A stretch of DNA of 64,000 nt from Candidatus Nitrosopumilus limneticus. Lineage in GTDB: Archaea; Thermoproteota; Nitrososphaeria; Nitrososphaerales; Nitrosopumilaceae. Within the stretch, counting starts at the first letter, position 1. Each line of letters begins with the position of its first letter. Under the pieces are notes generated by a model. The model saw only the letters and a list, made by a program, of their open reading frames with translations, had not been told where the DNA came from and made no database searches. Below are positions 8,391 through 17,900 of the stretch, piece by piece. A program made the translations under genes and the position numbers. The stretch spans positions 25,810 to 89,809 of the forward strand of contig JAHCGZ010000006.1 in assembly GCA_022117465.1 (NCBI GenBank), given 5' to 3'.

Positions 8391-9656
8391 TTGGATGTTC
8401 AAATATTAGGTGCTGCAAATGAAGTGGGTCGATCAGGATTTTTAGTTAATTGTAATGGTACAAAATTATTGTTAGATTATGGAGTGATGTTTGGAAAAAG
8501 GGGCTTGCCTGCACAATATCCTCTACATGTAAAGCCTAAAGATTTAGATGCAATAATAATTACACATGCCCACTTAGACCATTCTGGTAATGTTCCATCA
8601 TTATTTGTAAGTGGAAATACTGACGTATATGCAACTCCACCTACATTTGAACTTTCAGAATTATTAATTAACGACATGTTAAAAATTGAAAAAAATTCAC
8701 ATCCGTTTGATTTACCAGAGTTAAACAACATGATGAAAAATGCAAAAGAAATTGGATATAAACAAAAAGTAACCAAAGGAAATGCAACTTTTGAGTTTAG
8801 GGAATCAGGTCATGTGATTGGTGGAGGTACAGTATTAGTAGAATCAGAAAAAAAACGATTATTCTATACAGGCGATATCAAAACAAATGGCTCAAGAATG
8901 TTACGAGAAATGGATACAGACATTGGAGAAATAGATTTACTAATCACTGAAAGTACATATGCTAAAACTGAACAAACGCCCAGAAAAATATCAGAGCAAC
9001 AATTAATTGAATTTGCAAATGAGGTAATGGATAGAAAAGGAATATTATTTATTCCATCATTTTCAGTTGAACGCTCGCAAGAAATGGCTTGTATTTTACG
9101 AAGTGCAAATTTTAAACATAAAATTATAATGGATGGAATGGCACTAAAAGTAAATGAGATAATGTTTAAACATCCAGAATATCTCAGAGATCCTAAAATA
9201 TTTTCAGATGCAATAAAAAGTTCAACTGCAATTAGAGAACATGCAGAAAGAAAACGTGCTATGGGTGAACCATGTGTTGTAATATCACCAGCTGGAATGT
9301 TAGTTGGAGGTAATGCAGTATATTACTTGCAACAACTATCATTTGATAAAAAAAATGGAATTGCACTAGTTTCTTATCAAGGTGAAGGTACACCAGGAAG
9401 AAAATTACTTGATACAGGAAAGGTTTCAGCGAGAGGAAATGATCTTAATGTACAAGCAGAAGTAAAACAGTTTGAATTTTCTGGACACTCAGATAAAAAA
9501 GAATTATTTGCGATGATTAAAACAATAAAAGGAAACCCAAAAGTATGGACAGTCCACGGAGACTCTGAGTCATGCCAAATATTTGCTCAAGAAATTCATG
9601 AACAATTTGGTTTAGAAACATATGCACCAATGGTTAATGATAAAATAGTCATTTGA
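8391..9656 (+). CDS. Beta-CASP metallo-beta-lactamase ribonuclease (aCPSF2-like)
   Basis: A 421-aa RNA-processing nuclease. Motif 2 is HAHLDHSG, followed by SGHVIGGG, FYTGDIK and the beta-CASP region with SFSVERSQEMA and ISPAGMLVGGNAVYYL; the terminal His motif is TVHGD. There are no N-terminal KH domains, so it matches the shorter aCPSF2 group and not aCPSF1, the main archaeal 3'-end/termination factor. Start is TTG 8391 (MDVQILGAANEVG). The ogg gene starts one base after its stop, so the two are one unit. Confidence 0.85.
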   Translation: MDVQILGAANEVGRSGFLVNCNGTKLLLDYGVMFGKRGLPAQYPLHVKPKDLDAIIITHAHLDHSGNVPSLFVSGNTDVYATPPTFELSELLINDMLKIEKNSHPFDLPELNNMMKNAKEIGYKQKVTKGNATFEFRESGHVIGGGTVLVESEKKRLFYTGDIKTNGSRMLREMDTDIGEIDLLITESTYAKTEQTPRKISEQQLIEFANEVMDRKGILFIPSFSVERSQEMACILRSANFKHKIIMDGMALKVNEIMFKHPEYLRDPKIFSDAIKSSTAIREHAERKRAMGEPCVVISPAGMLVGGNAVYYLQQLSFDKKNGIALVSYQGEGTPGRKLLDTGKVSARGNDLNVQAEVKQFEFSGHSDKKELFAMIKTIKGNPKVWTVHGDSESCQIFAQEIHEQFGLETYAPMVNDKIVI

Positions 9657-9657
9657 G

Positions 9658-10500
9658 ATGAAAAATAAATTTCCCATAGACGTAGATAATTCAATAAATA
9701 GTGGTCAAGTCTTTCTTTGGAAAAAAGATGGGGCAGATTGGTATGGGATAAACGGTCAAGACATACTAAAAATAAATAAAAATGGAATAATCAAATCACT
9801 GACAAATACAAAAACAAATTTTTTTAGAAAAAATGATAACATTCAGAAAATTATCAAATTAATTTCAAAAGATCAAACGGTAAACAAAGCTGTAAAAGAA
9901 TATGAAGGATTGAGAATATTTAGGCAAGATCCATTTCAATGTATGATTTCTTTTATAATTTCATCAAACTCTAACATTCAAAAAATTAAAAGTAGTTTAG
10001 AAAAAATTACCGAAAAATTTGGAAAACAAGTTAGAATACAAAATAAAGAGTTTTTTTTATTTCCAGAGCCAGAAAAATTGGCAAATGCTTCAATAAATGA
10101 AATTAAAGCATGTGGAGTAGGATACAGAGCTCCATTTATCAAAGAGGCTGCACAAATGGTTACTTTAAAAAAAATTGATTTTAAATATTTAGAAAAATGC
10201 GATTATTATGAAGCAAAAAAAAATATTTGTTTAGTTCCAGGAATAGGAAACAAAGTAGCAGATTGTATAATGTTATTTTCATTAAATAAATTAGAAGCAT
10301 TTCCATTGGATACATGGATGATTAAAATTTTAGAAAAATATTATTCAAAAGAATTTAAAATTGAGACAAAAACAATTACACAAAAACAATATCAATTACT
10401 TCATGAAAAAATTGTAAATCATTTTGGTCCATACTGTGGATATGCACAACAATTTTTATTTAAAATGGAAAGAGAAAATAATGATAAAAAATGGCTGTAA
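9658..10500 (+). CDS. ogg: 8-oxoguanine DNA glycosylase/AP lyase (OGG1 type)
   Basis: Base-excision repair enzyme that removes 8-oxoguanine. The 280-aa protein has the N-terminal OGG-type domain (SGQVFLWKKDG), QDPFQCMISFIISSNSNI, and the helix-hairpin-helix LVPGIGNKVADCIMLFSL, in which the lysine of NKVAD is the Schiff-base residue, followed by the catalytic Asp in FPLDTWM. It follows the beta-CASP gene directly. Full length, no oddities. Confidence 0.9.
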   Translation: MKNKFPIDVDNSINSGQVFLWKKDGADWYGINGQDILKINKNGIIKSLTNTKTNFFRKNDNIQKIIKLISKDQTVNKAVKEYEGLRIFRQDPFQCMISFIISSNSNIQKIKSSLEKITEKFGKQVRIQNKEFFLFPEPEKLANASINEIKACGVGYRAPFIKEAAQMVTLKKIDFKYLEKCDYYEAKKNICLVPGIGNKVADCIMLFSLNKLEAFPLDTWMIKILEKYYSKEFKIETKTITQKQYQLLHEKIVNHFGPYCGYAQQFLFKMERENNDKKWL

Positions 10501-10533
10501 ACCCTTAAAATATCAATAAATTTGTAGGTGTCT

Positions 10534-10608
10534 GGGCCTATGGCGCAGCATGGATAGCGTGTTGGACTTCTAATCCAAAAGTCAAGGGATCGAAGCCCTT
10601 TGGGCCCA
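10534..10608 (+). tRNA. tRNA-Arg (anticodon UCU)
   Basis: 75 nt fold as a complete cloverleaf. The acceptor GGGCCTA pairs with TGGGCCC at 10601-10607, with discriminator A at 10608. The anticodon stem TTGGA/TCCAA encloses loop CTTCTAA with anticodon TCT at 10569-10571, and the T-arm is AAGGG ATCGAAG CCCTT. There is no intron and no encoded CCA. A TATA-like TTAAAATATC at 10505-10514, inside the end of ogg and its spacer, is at the right distance upstream. Confidence 0.95.
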
Positions 10609-10638
10609 CTTCACAATTTATTTATTCACAGTAACAAG

Positions 10639-10998
10639 ATGAGGCACATGGGAGATTTAGAATTTAAATTAAATTCAACTGACATTCATCAAAATTCTGA
10701 AATTGTTGGTACAATTGGTGTATCATACCCTGGACGGTATGACGGAGTGGTAATCAATACAACAATTTTAGATTCAAATCAACATATCATTTACAAATCA
10801 TATAATCAAAAAAAGATCTCACAGCATGTTTCAAGATTATTTATCAATAAAGATACAATGCCTGAAAACAAAGCAGAATTTACAGCAGCTATTGAATTTG
10901 AACCACTACAAGAATACGAAGTAAAATTTAGAGTGTCAATTATTGAACAACACAAAGAAATTGAAAGTAAAATAATTTTTGCAAAATATTCTAACTAG
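10639..10998 (+). CDS. Hypothetical beta-rich protein (about 119 aa)
   Basis: No family recognised. The sequence (LEFKLNSTDIHQNSEIVGTI, then SYPGRYDGVVINTTILDSNQ) alternates short strands and resembles an immunoglobulin or arrestin-like beta sandwich; no signal peptide or cysteines. The open frame extends back into the tRNA-Arg gene, so I place the start at ATG 10639 (MRHMGDLEF) or the ATG at 10648. Its 3' end overlaps the convergent cupredoxin gene by 4 bases. Confidence 0.65.
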   Translation: MRHMGDLEFKLNSTDIHQNSEIVGTIGVSYPGRYDGVVINTTILDSNQHIIYKSYNQKKISQHVSRLFINKDTMPENKAEFTAAIEFEPLQEYEVKFRVSIIEQHKEIESKIIFAKYSN

Positions 10999-11456
10999 AA
11001 TCTACTTTTCTCAACTACTAAGGAACCAGTCATCCATGGGTGTGGATCACAGTGATAAAAAAGTTCTTGAGGTTCAGTGAAAAGAAATTCATATGACTCC
11101 CCAGGCATTACAACTCCTGTAGAACCAAACTCACCACTGTATTTATCCATATGTCTATGATCTGCAGTTACTGTATGTGGAGTTATATCATCATTCATCC
11201 AAGTAACAAGATTATCTATTGTCAAAGTAATTGTTGGTTTGTTTGGAACATAACTAGGGTTTCCTTCAGTTGATGCACCTTGAGCAATACTGATTATAAA
11301 ATTTTTAGTAGGTTCCAAAATGTGTATATCAACAGATGGTTTTTCTAAAGATTCAGGAAGATAAAATGAAGTATAAAATACAATTGAAGCACCCATTCCA
11401 ATAATTAATGCAATTACACCAATTCCATATGCATGACTTGATGACGTAGTACTCAT
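10995..11456 (-). CDS. Membrane-anchored blue copper protein (cupredoxin)
   Basis: A 153-aa protein with one N-terminal membrane helix (GIGVIALIIGMGASIVFYTSF) and a plastocyanin-like domain. The type I copper ligands are visible as H in DITPHTV, and C, H and M in YHCDPHPWMTG. It probably carries electrons on the outer face of the membrane. Its position directly downstream of cytochrome b and Rieske supports transfer between a bc-type complex and terminal oxidase, replacing cytochrome c, as proposed for ammonia-oxidising archaea. It has its own TATA box. Confidence 0.92.
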   Translation of the reverse strand: MSTTSSSHAYGIGVIALIIGMGASIVFYTSFYLPESLEKPSVDIHILEPTKNFIISIAQGASTEGNPSYVPNKPTITLTIDNLVTWMNDDITPHTVTADHRHMDKYSGEFGSTGVVMPGESYEFLFTEPQELFYHCDPHPWMTGSLVVEKSRF

Positions 11457-11479
11457 AATTTTTGTAAATTTTCCAAGTT

Positions 11480-11489
11480 CTTATAAAGC
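11480..11489 (-). promoter_or_regulatory. TATA box of the cupredoxin gene
   Basis: Minus-strand CTTTATAAG at this site lies about 25-33 bases upstream of the cupredoxin ATG (11456), so the transcript should begin almost at the start codon. It separates the gene from the upstream cytochrome b transcript. Confidence 0.6.
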
Positions 11490-11508
11490 TTGTTTAGAAT
11501 TTTTGCAA

Positions 11509-13113
11509 TCAATGTTTTGTGAGATCTTGAGATCCTAAATTAGGATTATTGTTAGTTCCAATATCTAAATCAGCTTTAGTTGTAGATGTTAGTATTGTTG
11601 GCGCCAATTCCATGGGTTTTTCTTTAGAAGTACCATCTGTAAGTTTAGATGCGCCACTAGGTAAATCTGCAGTAATTTCTGAGATTACTTGGGATTCAGA
11701 TATTTGTGGGAGATCTTCAACTATTCGTTTAGGTGCTGGTGGTGGTGCATTCTTTTGCTGACTAAGTGCATATCTGTAGATATGGAAGAATGCAGCAAAT
11801 ACCATTAAAATAATTCCAACTAAGAATAGTGAAACATTCTTCATTCCTGTTAAAGCCGCATTGTATGCTGCAATGTTTAGGAAGACTTGGAATGCTAATA
11901 GTGCAACAAGTAAATAGTTAATCCATTTTTCTGAAAGATTGATAGTTGCAACTTTTTTAGGACCACTACTTTTTGCAAGTTTTGATTTTCTTTCAGCTTC
12001 ATTTGCAAGTTTAATCATCATGTATGTAAATCCAAATCCTAATGGAACAAGAAGAATCATTACACCATAGAAGAATATTGGATCAATTACTAATCGTTCT
12101 ACTAATGGGATTGATACATCTGGAGAAATATAGAATCCCCAGTAGGTTGTTACCATGATTTGTGCAAGACTGGTAATTCCAAATGCAGTAACCATTGGTC
12201 TATCTCTCCATGAGAATTTCTTATATCTATCAAGAAATGGAATCAATACAAGAGATATGATAAACACAAGTGGCCACAGTAGACCTGTAACAAACTTGTC
12301 ATATTGAGTTCTCATAAAAGCGTAAATTCCAGTCAAGTACCATTCGGGTACAGTTACACCTGGAGGTACTGTAGGTTCAAACTTGAATCCCATATCAATT
12401 GGGAAAACCCCACCAGTGATCAAAATTGCACCACCGATTGCCATAACCATTGGAACATCAAATACTAAGAATCTTGGAAAGTGTACTGCCATTAATCCTA
12501 GCATCACAATAGGTAACAAAAATACGTGTTGTGCATAAAATCTTAAAACAAAATCTGAAAACCCACTACCCAGCGCCGCATCTCGAATCGTTGGTCCAAC
12601 AACAGGAATAGATGTTGTCAGCGACGCAGCAATACTAATTGCAAGTTCAGCTCTTTCACTAAATATTACATCGTAACCAGTAAAGGCTTCAAGGATTGTA
12701 ACAACACCAAGAATTACACCAGTCATCCATAATACTTCATTTCGAATTTTGTATCTTCCACTAAAGTATTGATAATACATGTGAAGAACTGCAAGTAAAA
12801 CCATTGCATTAGAACCGTGATAGTGAATATTTCTTATATGAAAACCAAATGGCACATCATTGTTAATGAATTCAACACTATCCCATGCTCTATCTAATAT
12901 TGGCTGATAGTAAAACATTAGCAGGGCTCCTGAAACTCCAAGAATAATAAATACAGTAAATGTTAACATTCCTAAAAATCCAAATGGACTTACAAATCTT
13001 GCAGGAAAAGAAAATTTAATTGCAGTAAAGATTGTTCTATCTACTCCATCCCACATCCAATAAAGTAGGGCTACTATACCCGTGTGTCTCTCAAGTGAAA
13101 CGGCCATATCCAA
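11509..13113 (-). CDS. Cytochrome b of a bc1/b6f-type complex
   Basis: A 534-aa quinol-oxidising membrane subunit. Heme-binding histidines lie in helices around HIRNIHYHGSNAMVLL and in FYAQHVFLLPIVMLG...VHFPRF. The Qo-site PEWY motif is present in VPEWYLTGIYAFMR. About eight N-terminal and central membrane helices are followed by further C-terminal helices and a Pro-rich cytoplasmic tail of about 80 residues (KNAPPPAPKRIVEDL) that is not part of the standard fold. Its start overlaps the end of the Rieske gene (13091-13113), so both are made from one transcript. Confidence 0.93.
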   Translation of the reverse strand: MDMAVSLERHTGIVALLYWMWDGVDRTIFTAIKFSFPARFVSPFGFLGMLTFTVFIILGVSGALLMFYYQPILDRAWDSVEFINNDVPFGFHIRNIHYHGSNAMVLLAVLHMYYQYFSGRYKIRNEVLWMTGVILGVVTILEAFTGYDVIFSERAELAISIAASLTTSIPVVGPTIRDAALGSGFSDFVLRFYAQHVFLLPIVMLGLMAVHFPRFLVFDVPMVMAIGGAILITGGVFPIDMGFKFEPTVPPGVTVPEWYLTGIYAFMRTQYDKFVTGLLWPLVFIISLVLIPFLDRYKKFSWRDRPMVTAFGITSLAQIMVTTYWGFYISPDVSIPLVERLVIDPIFFYGVMILLVPLGFGFTYMMIKLANEAERKSKLAKSSGPKKVATINLSEKWINYLLVALLAFQVFLNIAAYNAALTGMKNVSLFLVGIILMVFAAFFHIYRYALSQQKNAPPPAPKRIVEDLPQISESQVISEITADLPSGASKLTDGTSKEKPMELAPTILTSTTKADLDIGTNNNPNLGSQDLTKH

Positions 13114-13696
13114 TTACTCCATTACTGTTTGCGTCAAATTTAGGTGGTAAAATAAAAATAAGTCCGTCAGAATCAATTTCCAAAGTTAATTGAGGTAATG
13201 TATTTGATGGTGCAGCTTGTACTGATGCAGGTCCAACAAATGCAGTTCCAGTTAATGGATCATACATACTTCCATGACAAGGACATTCTCCTCTCTTTCT
13301 TCCATCATCTGGCCAATACTTCCATAAACACCAAAGATGTAGACAAATCATACTATATGCACGAAGAGCAGTTGGATCAATTTTTGCTCCACCCATCTCT
13401 TCAGGAAGTCTGATAAATTGCCATTTACGAAATGCCTCAGCATCAAGTGCAGCATCTCCAGTTGAAGGATAAGTAATTACTTGTGCAGAATTAATTTGAT
13501 AGGTATTGATATTTGCTTGAGTTCCATCAGGTAAAATTACTGGAACTCTTTCTAATGATGCCTGATTAGGATTTGGCATAAAGTTACCAAATGGGATAAA
13601 GGGAGCAAATGCTAAACCTGTACCTGCGGCACCCATCAATTTTAGAAAATCTCTACGGGATAACCCATCAGATTTTTTACTTTTAACCTGTGACAT
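13091..13696 (-). CDS. Rieske [2Fe-2S] protein with Tat-type signal
   Basis: Electron-accepting subunit of the bc-type complex. The cluster ligands are C and H in CLHLWC and in CPCHGSMYDP; the extra cysteines of both motifs form the usual disulfide. The N-terminus has a twin-arginine signal/anchor, SRRDFLKLMGAAGTGLAFAP. An upstream TTG at 13717 is possible, but the TATA box at 13721-13731 would place the transcript start near 13700, so the ATG at 13696 (MSQVKSKKSDG) is the better start. Coupled to cytochrome b by overlap. Confidence 0.92.
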   Translation of the reverse strand: MSQVKSKKSDGLSRRDFLKLMGAAGTGLAFAPFIPFGNFMPNPNQASLERVPVILPDGTQANINTYQINSAQVITYPSTGDAALDAEAFRKWQFIRLPEEMGGAKIDPTALRAYSMICLHLWCLWKYWPDDGRKRGECPCHGSMYDPLTGTAFVGPASVQAAPSNTLPQLTLEIDSDGLIFILPPKFDANSNGVIGYGRFT

Positions 13697-13720
13697 CCAA
13701 GCTCTTGTACTCGACAAATT

Positions 13721-13731
13721 GGTTATAAACC
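13721..13731 (-). promoter_or_regulatory. TATA box of the Rieske-cytochrome b operon
   Basis: Minus-strand GGTTTATAACC lies 25-35 bases upstream of the ATG at 13696. It decides the start of the Rieske protein, because the alternative TTG start at 13717 would lie upstream of the predicted transcript start. Confidence 0.6.
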
Positions 13732-13780
13732 TTATTTGATTTTTAGGTATTTTTTATTTAATTACCAGTATCATGAACGA

Positions 13781-13876
13781 TCAGATCAAAAGTCCAATAT
13801 CAACTCCTGTTAAAATTCCAGCATGAAATCCTAAAAGAGTGGTCGCTTTTGGTATACCATTTAATTTTATTGCCAT
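13781..13876 (-). CDS. Possible 31-aa hydrophobic small protein
   Basis: An ATG six bases after the stop of the upstream gene opens a 31-codon frame, MAIKLNGIPKATTLLGFHAG followed by ILTGVDIGLLI and a TGA stop. The last 20 residues are hydrophobic enough for a short membrane helix, and the spacing suggests translational coupling to the upstream anchored protein. Small one-helix subunits are common in bc-type complexes, and the Rieske gene follows, but that link is speculative. It may also be chance or a remnant. Confidence 0.35.
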   Translation of the reverse strand: MAIKLNGIPKATTLLGFHAGILTGVDIGLLI

Positions 13877-13882
13877 TAATAA

Positions 13883-14851
13883 TTATCTTCGTCTAGCAAT
13901 AATTGTAATTTGTAATGCAACTATTAGACCAATAGATGCTATAATTGGAAATAATAATGAATTTAGCTGAGATGATGCCTCCTCAATAGATTTAACAGAG
14001 GAAGAAATACTTTTTGTATTTTCATTAATGTTTTTACTAGCAGTTGATAAGGTATCATCAAATCTTGAAATATCAGATTTTAAAATATTTAATTCAGAAG
14101 AGGTTTCATCTAAAGCAGCATTAAGTTTACTGATTTGTTTATTGATTCCACCAAGATCTTGAGTTAAAACATGAGTTGCTGCAAACCCTTTTGATGTAAC
14201 ACCATCATTAAAGACTGCAATTTGAAAAACATGTGTTCCTTCTTGTGAAGGAGCATAATCAAAATAATAAACACCACCATACAATGTCTTAAAAGAATCT
14301 TTTAATGGTATTGATGAGCCGTCAGGCAAATGAAGTAAGGAATTTCCAAGTAGTGTAGTTGGGTCATTTCCTATGTTTAAGCCGTCACGAGTCGTTTGAA
14401 TAAATACTCGAAATGATTGATTTAATGCGCCTGATTCTGGTGCAAAGACAGCAGTCTCAATTTGTCGTTCTACTGCAACAGAAATAAATTCTGTTGTTGA
14501 TGAAAATTTAATATCAATTTTTTTTGATAATCCATCTTGTTTTGTACTTAATACCTCAACAACATAAGTCCCATATGGAGTACCTGAAGATGGTTCAGGC
14601 CAAGTTAATAGTTGGTGATTAAAACTTCCATCGCTGTCTGTTTGAATTTGTTCAAATTTTGTAATTGATTCATCTGGGGCAAATAATCTTAAAATAAGTT
14701 CCTCTCCAGGTAGACCTTTTCCATAAACCTGCAAAGTATGTTCAGGAGAATACACCTTACTATTTGTAGAAATTTCTAATTCTGAAAAAGAGTATTGAAT
14801 TGGAATTAACAAAAATACAAAAACAATAGATAGTAAAACAAATAATTTCAT
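13883..14851 (-). CDS. Secreted, C-terminally anchored coiled-coil protein
   Basis: A 322-aa extracytoplasmic protein. Signal peptide (MKLFVLLSIVFVFLLIPIQYSF) is followed by two beta-sandwich-like segments (LEISTNSKVYSPEHTLQVYG and the region around SAPESGALNQ-like FAPESGALNQSFRVF), a coiled coil of about 70 residues rich in Ser/Asn (NKQISKLNAALDETSSELN to SIKSIEEASSQL) and a final membrane helix (LFPIIASIGLIVALQITII) with RRR at the end. This is the plan of S-layer stalk or anchor proteins. It lies just downstream of the S-layer gene but after a terminator. No enzymatic motif. Confidence 0.75.
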   Translation of the reverse strand: MKLFVLLSIVFVFLLIPIQYSFSELEISTNSKVYSPEHTLQVYGKGLPGEELILRLFAPDESITKFEQIQTDSDGSFNHQLLTWPEPSSGTPYGTYVVEVLSTKQDGLSKKIDIKFSSTTEFISVAVERQIETAVFAPESGALNQSFRVFIQTTRDGLNIGNDPTTLLGNSLLHLPDGSSIPLKDSFKTLYGGVYYFDYAPSQEGTHVFQIAVFNDGVTSKGFAATHVLTQDLGGINKQISKLNAALDETSSELNILKSDISRFDDTLSTASKNINENTKSISSSVKSIEEASSQLNSLLFPIIASIGLIVALQITIIARRR

Positions 14852-14927
14852 TTTAGTTTATTTCAAGGGTTCTCCTAGATATTACTTTTGAAGAAAAAAA
14901 TTGTGCATAACTTTCGTTAAGAGGTAT

Positions 14928-14944
14928 TAAAAAAAAGAAAAAAA
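14928..14944 (-). terminator. T-rich terminator of the S-layer gene
   Basis: On the minus strand, about 25 bases past the S-layer stop codon, two long T runs (TTTTTTTCTTTTTTTT) occur after a CCC, a strong archaeal terminator pattern that fits a highly expressed monocistronic gene. Confidence 0.6.
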
Positions 14945-14966
14945 GGGAAATTAGAACTAGTTATTC

Positions 14967-17900
14967 TTACTGTACGACTATTGTTGTACTGACTGGTGGT
15001 GATAATGCCGTTGGATTATCTACTGATTCCCATACGAATGCAGTTGCTGTGTAGCTACCACTTTCGGTTGGAATCCATGATAATGCAGGGCTGAATGATT
15101 GACCAGCTGATAGTGAACCTGTAATCCATGCGAGTGAGACTGTTACACCGTTACCATCCTGAATTTGTACCAAGTATGCGAATGATTGCTCTCTATCTTG
15201 ACCATTTGCTAATTCAGCAGTGATTTGTACCTGTTGGTCAACGCTAACAGAGTTTAAGCTGTTACCGAATGCATCAACGGTTCTCAAGTTAGCAGCTGGT
15301 GCTCTCTCGAGTGGTGGTACAAGTGTGCCAATTAGTGATGTGGCTGTGATATCAAGTTCATCTGCAGTAGTATATGGTTCAGGTAATGTATTGTCCTCAT
15401 ATTCTGTGGTGACTGTGTCACCTTCTGCTACTCTGAGTCTGTGACCAGAAGAGTCGTCAGATACTGTAAAGAATACAGTTCCTTCGAAAATTCCAGTAGC
15501 CTCATTAGTTTCAGATACAGTTAAGTCAATACCTCCGGCATCGGAGTCAGACCAAGCGTCAACTTTAAAGTTGTCGATTGCCTCTGGGTTTAAGTTCATA
15601 TCTGCGTCAATAATTCTTACTACACCTGTTCCGCTTGCTGGATAGCTTGCCTCGAGCCATTGTACCTCTGCGATATTCCATCTAATTAATGCTGAACCTA
15701 CAACTGTTTCATCCTCTGAGAATTCAAAGGAGATAGTTAGTCCGTCATTGTTAGTTGCTGCAATGTTACCACTTGTTGGGCCTGAGCCTGTAGTTAGTGA
15801 ACTTGCAGTTCCGGTAATTTCATTACCAGAAGTACCGGTTGAAGTGTCGCCGTCTGCATCAAATGCAAATCCTTTGAGAGTTACCTCACCAATGAAAATG
15901 CCTGTGTCAGCTCCTGATTCGATTAGTTTGTAGTTGGTTAATTGGTTACCTCTTGTAGAGACCTTTAGAGGATCTGTACTACTGTTACCAATATCGTCAA
16001 TTAAAAGACTATCGTAATTGTGATCAGGGGCGACAACTGTGATGTAGACTTTGTCAGTCCATGAGTATACTTTTTGATCGAGTTCTATTGTTGCACCAAA
16101 GTTAGAAGTATAAACTGTGAGTTTAATATCTTCACCCTCTTGTCCAACATAGTTAGCTCCGGCTGGACCAAAGTCGGTATATTCCAAGTCGATTTTCTCG
16201 CCTCTATCCAATTTGTTTGTACCAAGGGTGTTAGGAATTTCAATGACTACTTGGAAGATTCCAGTAGAGTCACCTGTTTCTCTAAAGCTGCTTGGTTCTG
16301 GATCAATGTTTGCAATGTCAGATATTGCTGACTTTGCTCCCAATGTTCCAGTTGCTGCGTCAGAATCCCACTCAATCAAATCGAGTGTGTAGGATTGTGC
16401 GCCATCATTGTCTAGGTCGAGGTCTGGCTCAATTAAGGTTAAGATCATATCTGAACCAATAATGTAGACAGATTTATCGGATTGTAATACACCGTTTCTA
16501 AGGTCGAAAGTTGCAGAGTCAGTTACTGATTGAGCTTGACCTGAAGAATCACTTAAGTCATTGTATGTTACGGTGACAATGTCACCTTGTAAGACACAAC
16601 CTTGACCGCCTGTAAAGGTGGATGGACAATTATTGTTCACACCATCGTTATAGTCGATAGTTATGTCAGACTCAAACACACCAGAACTTGGTGATGTTTC
16701 CTTCATTGGAGATGTAGATGAACCGACAGTTGAAACTGTTGTTGAGTTAGATCCTCTTACGAGTTTAACTACTACAGTTGTATCTGCGATTGTATCTGCA
16801 CCAGATGCTGATACGTTATAATCTGCGTCAGTTACTCTGACGTGGACTACAACATCACCTTGAGCTAATGCGTTCTCATTCGTTCCAGCGTTAAGATTAT
16901 TTGCACTTGCATGCAATGGGAATCTTTGATCAGCAGTTGCTGATGGAGTTACGTTACCAAATGGCACTGGATATACAGTTCTATCAAAAGATACGGATCC
17001 TGTGTTTGCGCGAACGCTTGCACCTGAACCTACTTCAATAGTTTCACCAGAAGCATCTCTAAAGTCAAGATAATTGATTTCGAGATTCTTTTCCAGTTGT
17101 ACTGCGTATATTATCTGTACCTGCGGTTGTGGATGTGCCATCATCAGTGTCACAGAATCTAGATGGAACTTGGAAGGCTTCCAGTAACATACCAGAATTC
17201 TTCCAGTCTCAACTAATGTGAAACCTGAGGCTTGTAAACCGTCGGTAATACCATCTGTGACTATAAGAGCTTCAGATGCAACGGAAGCGGCACATGTGTC
17301 GTCACCAACATTCACCCATGTCATATCGTCAAATGTGACAGATACTACAAAGTCTGAACCGTTGTTTCCAACTGTGTCGTTTGCCGTTGTGATATATACA
17401 TCAATCAAATCGGAATCGGCGTTAAGGTCTTGATCTTCAAGGGTTACAGTTACAGTATCACCTATCTTGTAGGTTGCAATATCAGTTGAAACAATACCAC
17501 TGTGTGTAGGTGCTGCTAATTGATCTGCAATTTGTGTTTCAATACCGTCTGCGCCCAAATCTAAGTAATTTACTCTTACAGAATCTTCATCAGTCAAGTC
17601 TTCGTGGACAATAATTTTGATATCTCTATCATGTGTTTTGATATTGTCAAATACTGTTTTGCTATCAACGTTGAGTTGATTTAACATTACATATTCAACA
17701 GTACCGGTAAAGATACCTGTATTGTCACCACTTTCTTTTAACAACATGTGATAAATTGAGTTATTGGCACGCTCTGATGTGGTATCACCATCACCAAAGG
17801 ATAAAATGTCAACATAGAATTCATCGCCTGCGCTTACATTGGCAGAAGCTGTTGTAAAGTTAATTACAACAACGTCAGTTCCTGTGTAGCCGCTTGATGC

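Noticed and set aside
10600..10638. Upstream extension of the 10639 gene (MGPLHNLFIHSN)
   Set aside because: The extension begins inside the 3' end of tRNA-Arg; an ATG at 10639 is available and family-neutral.
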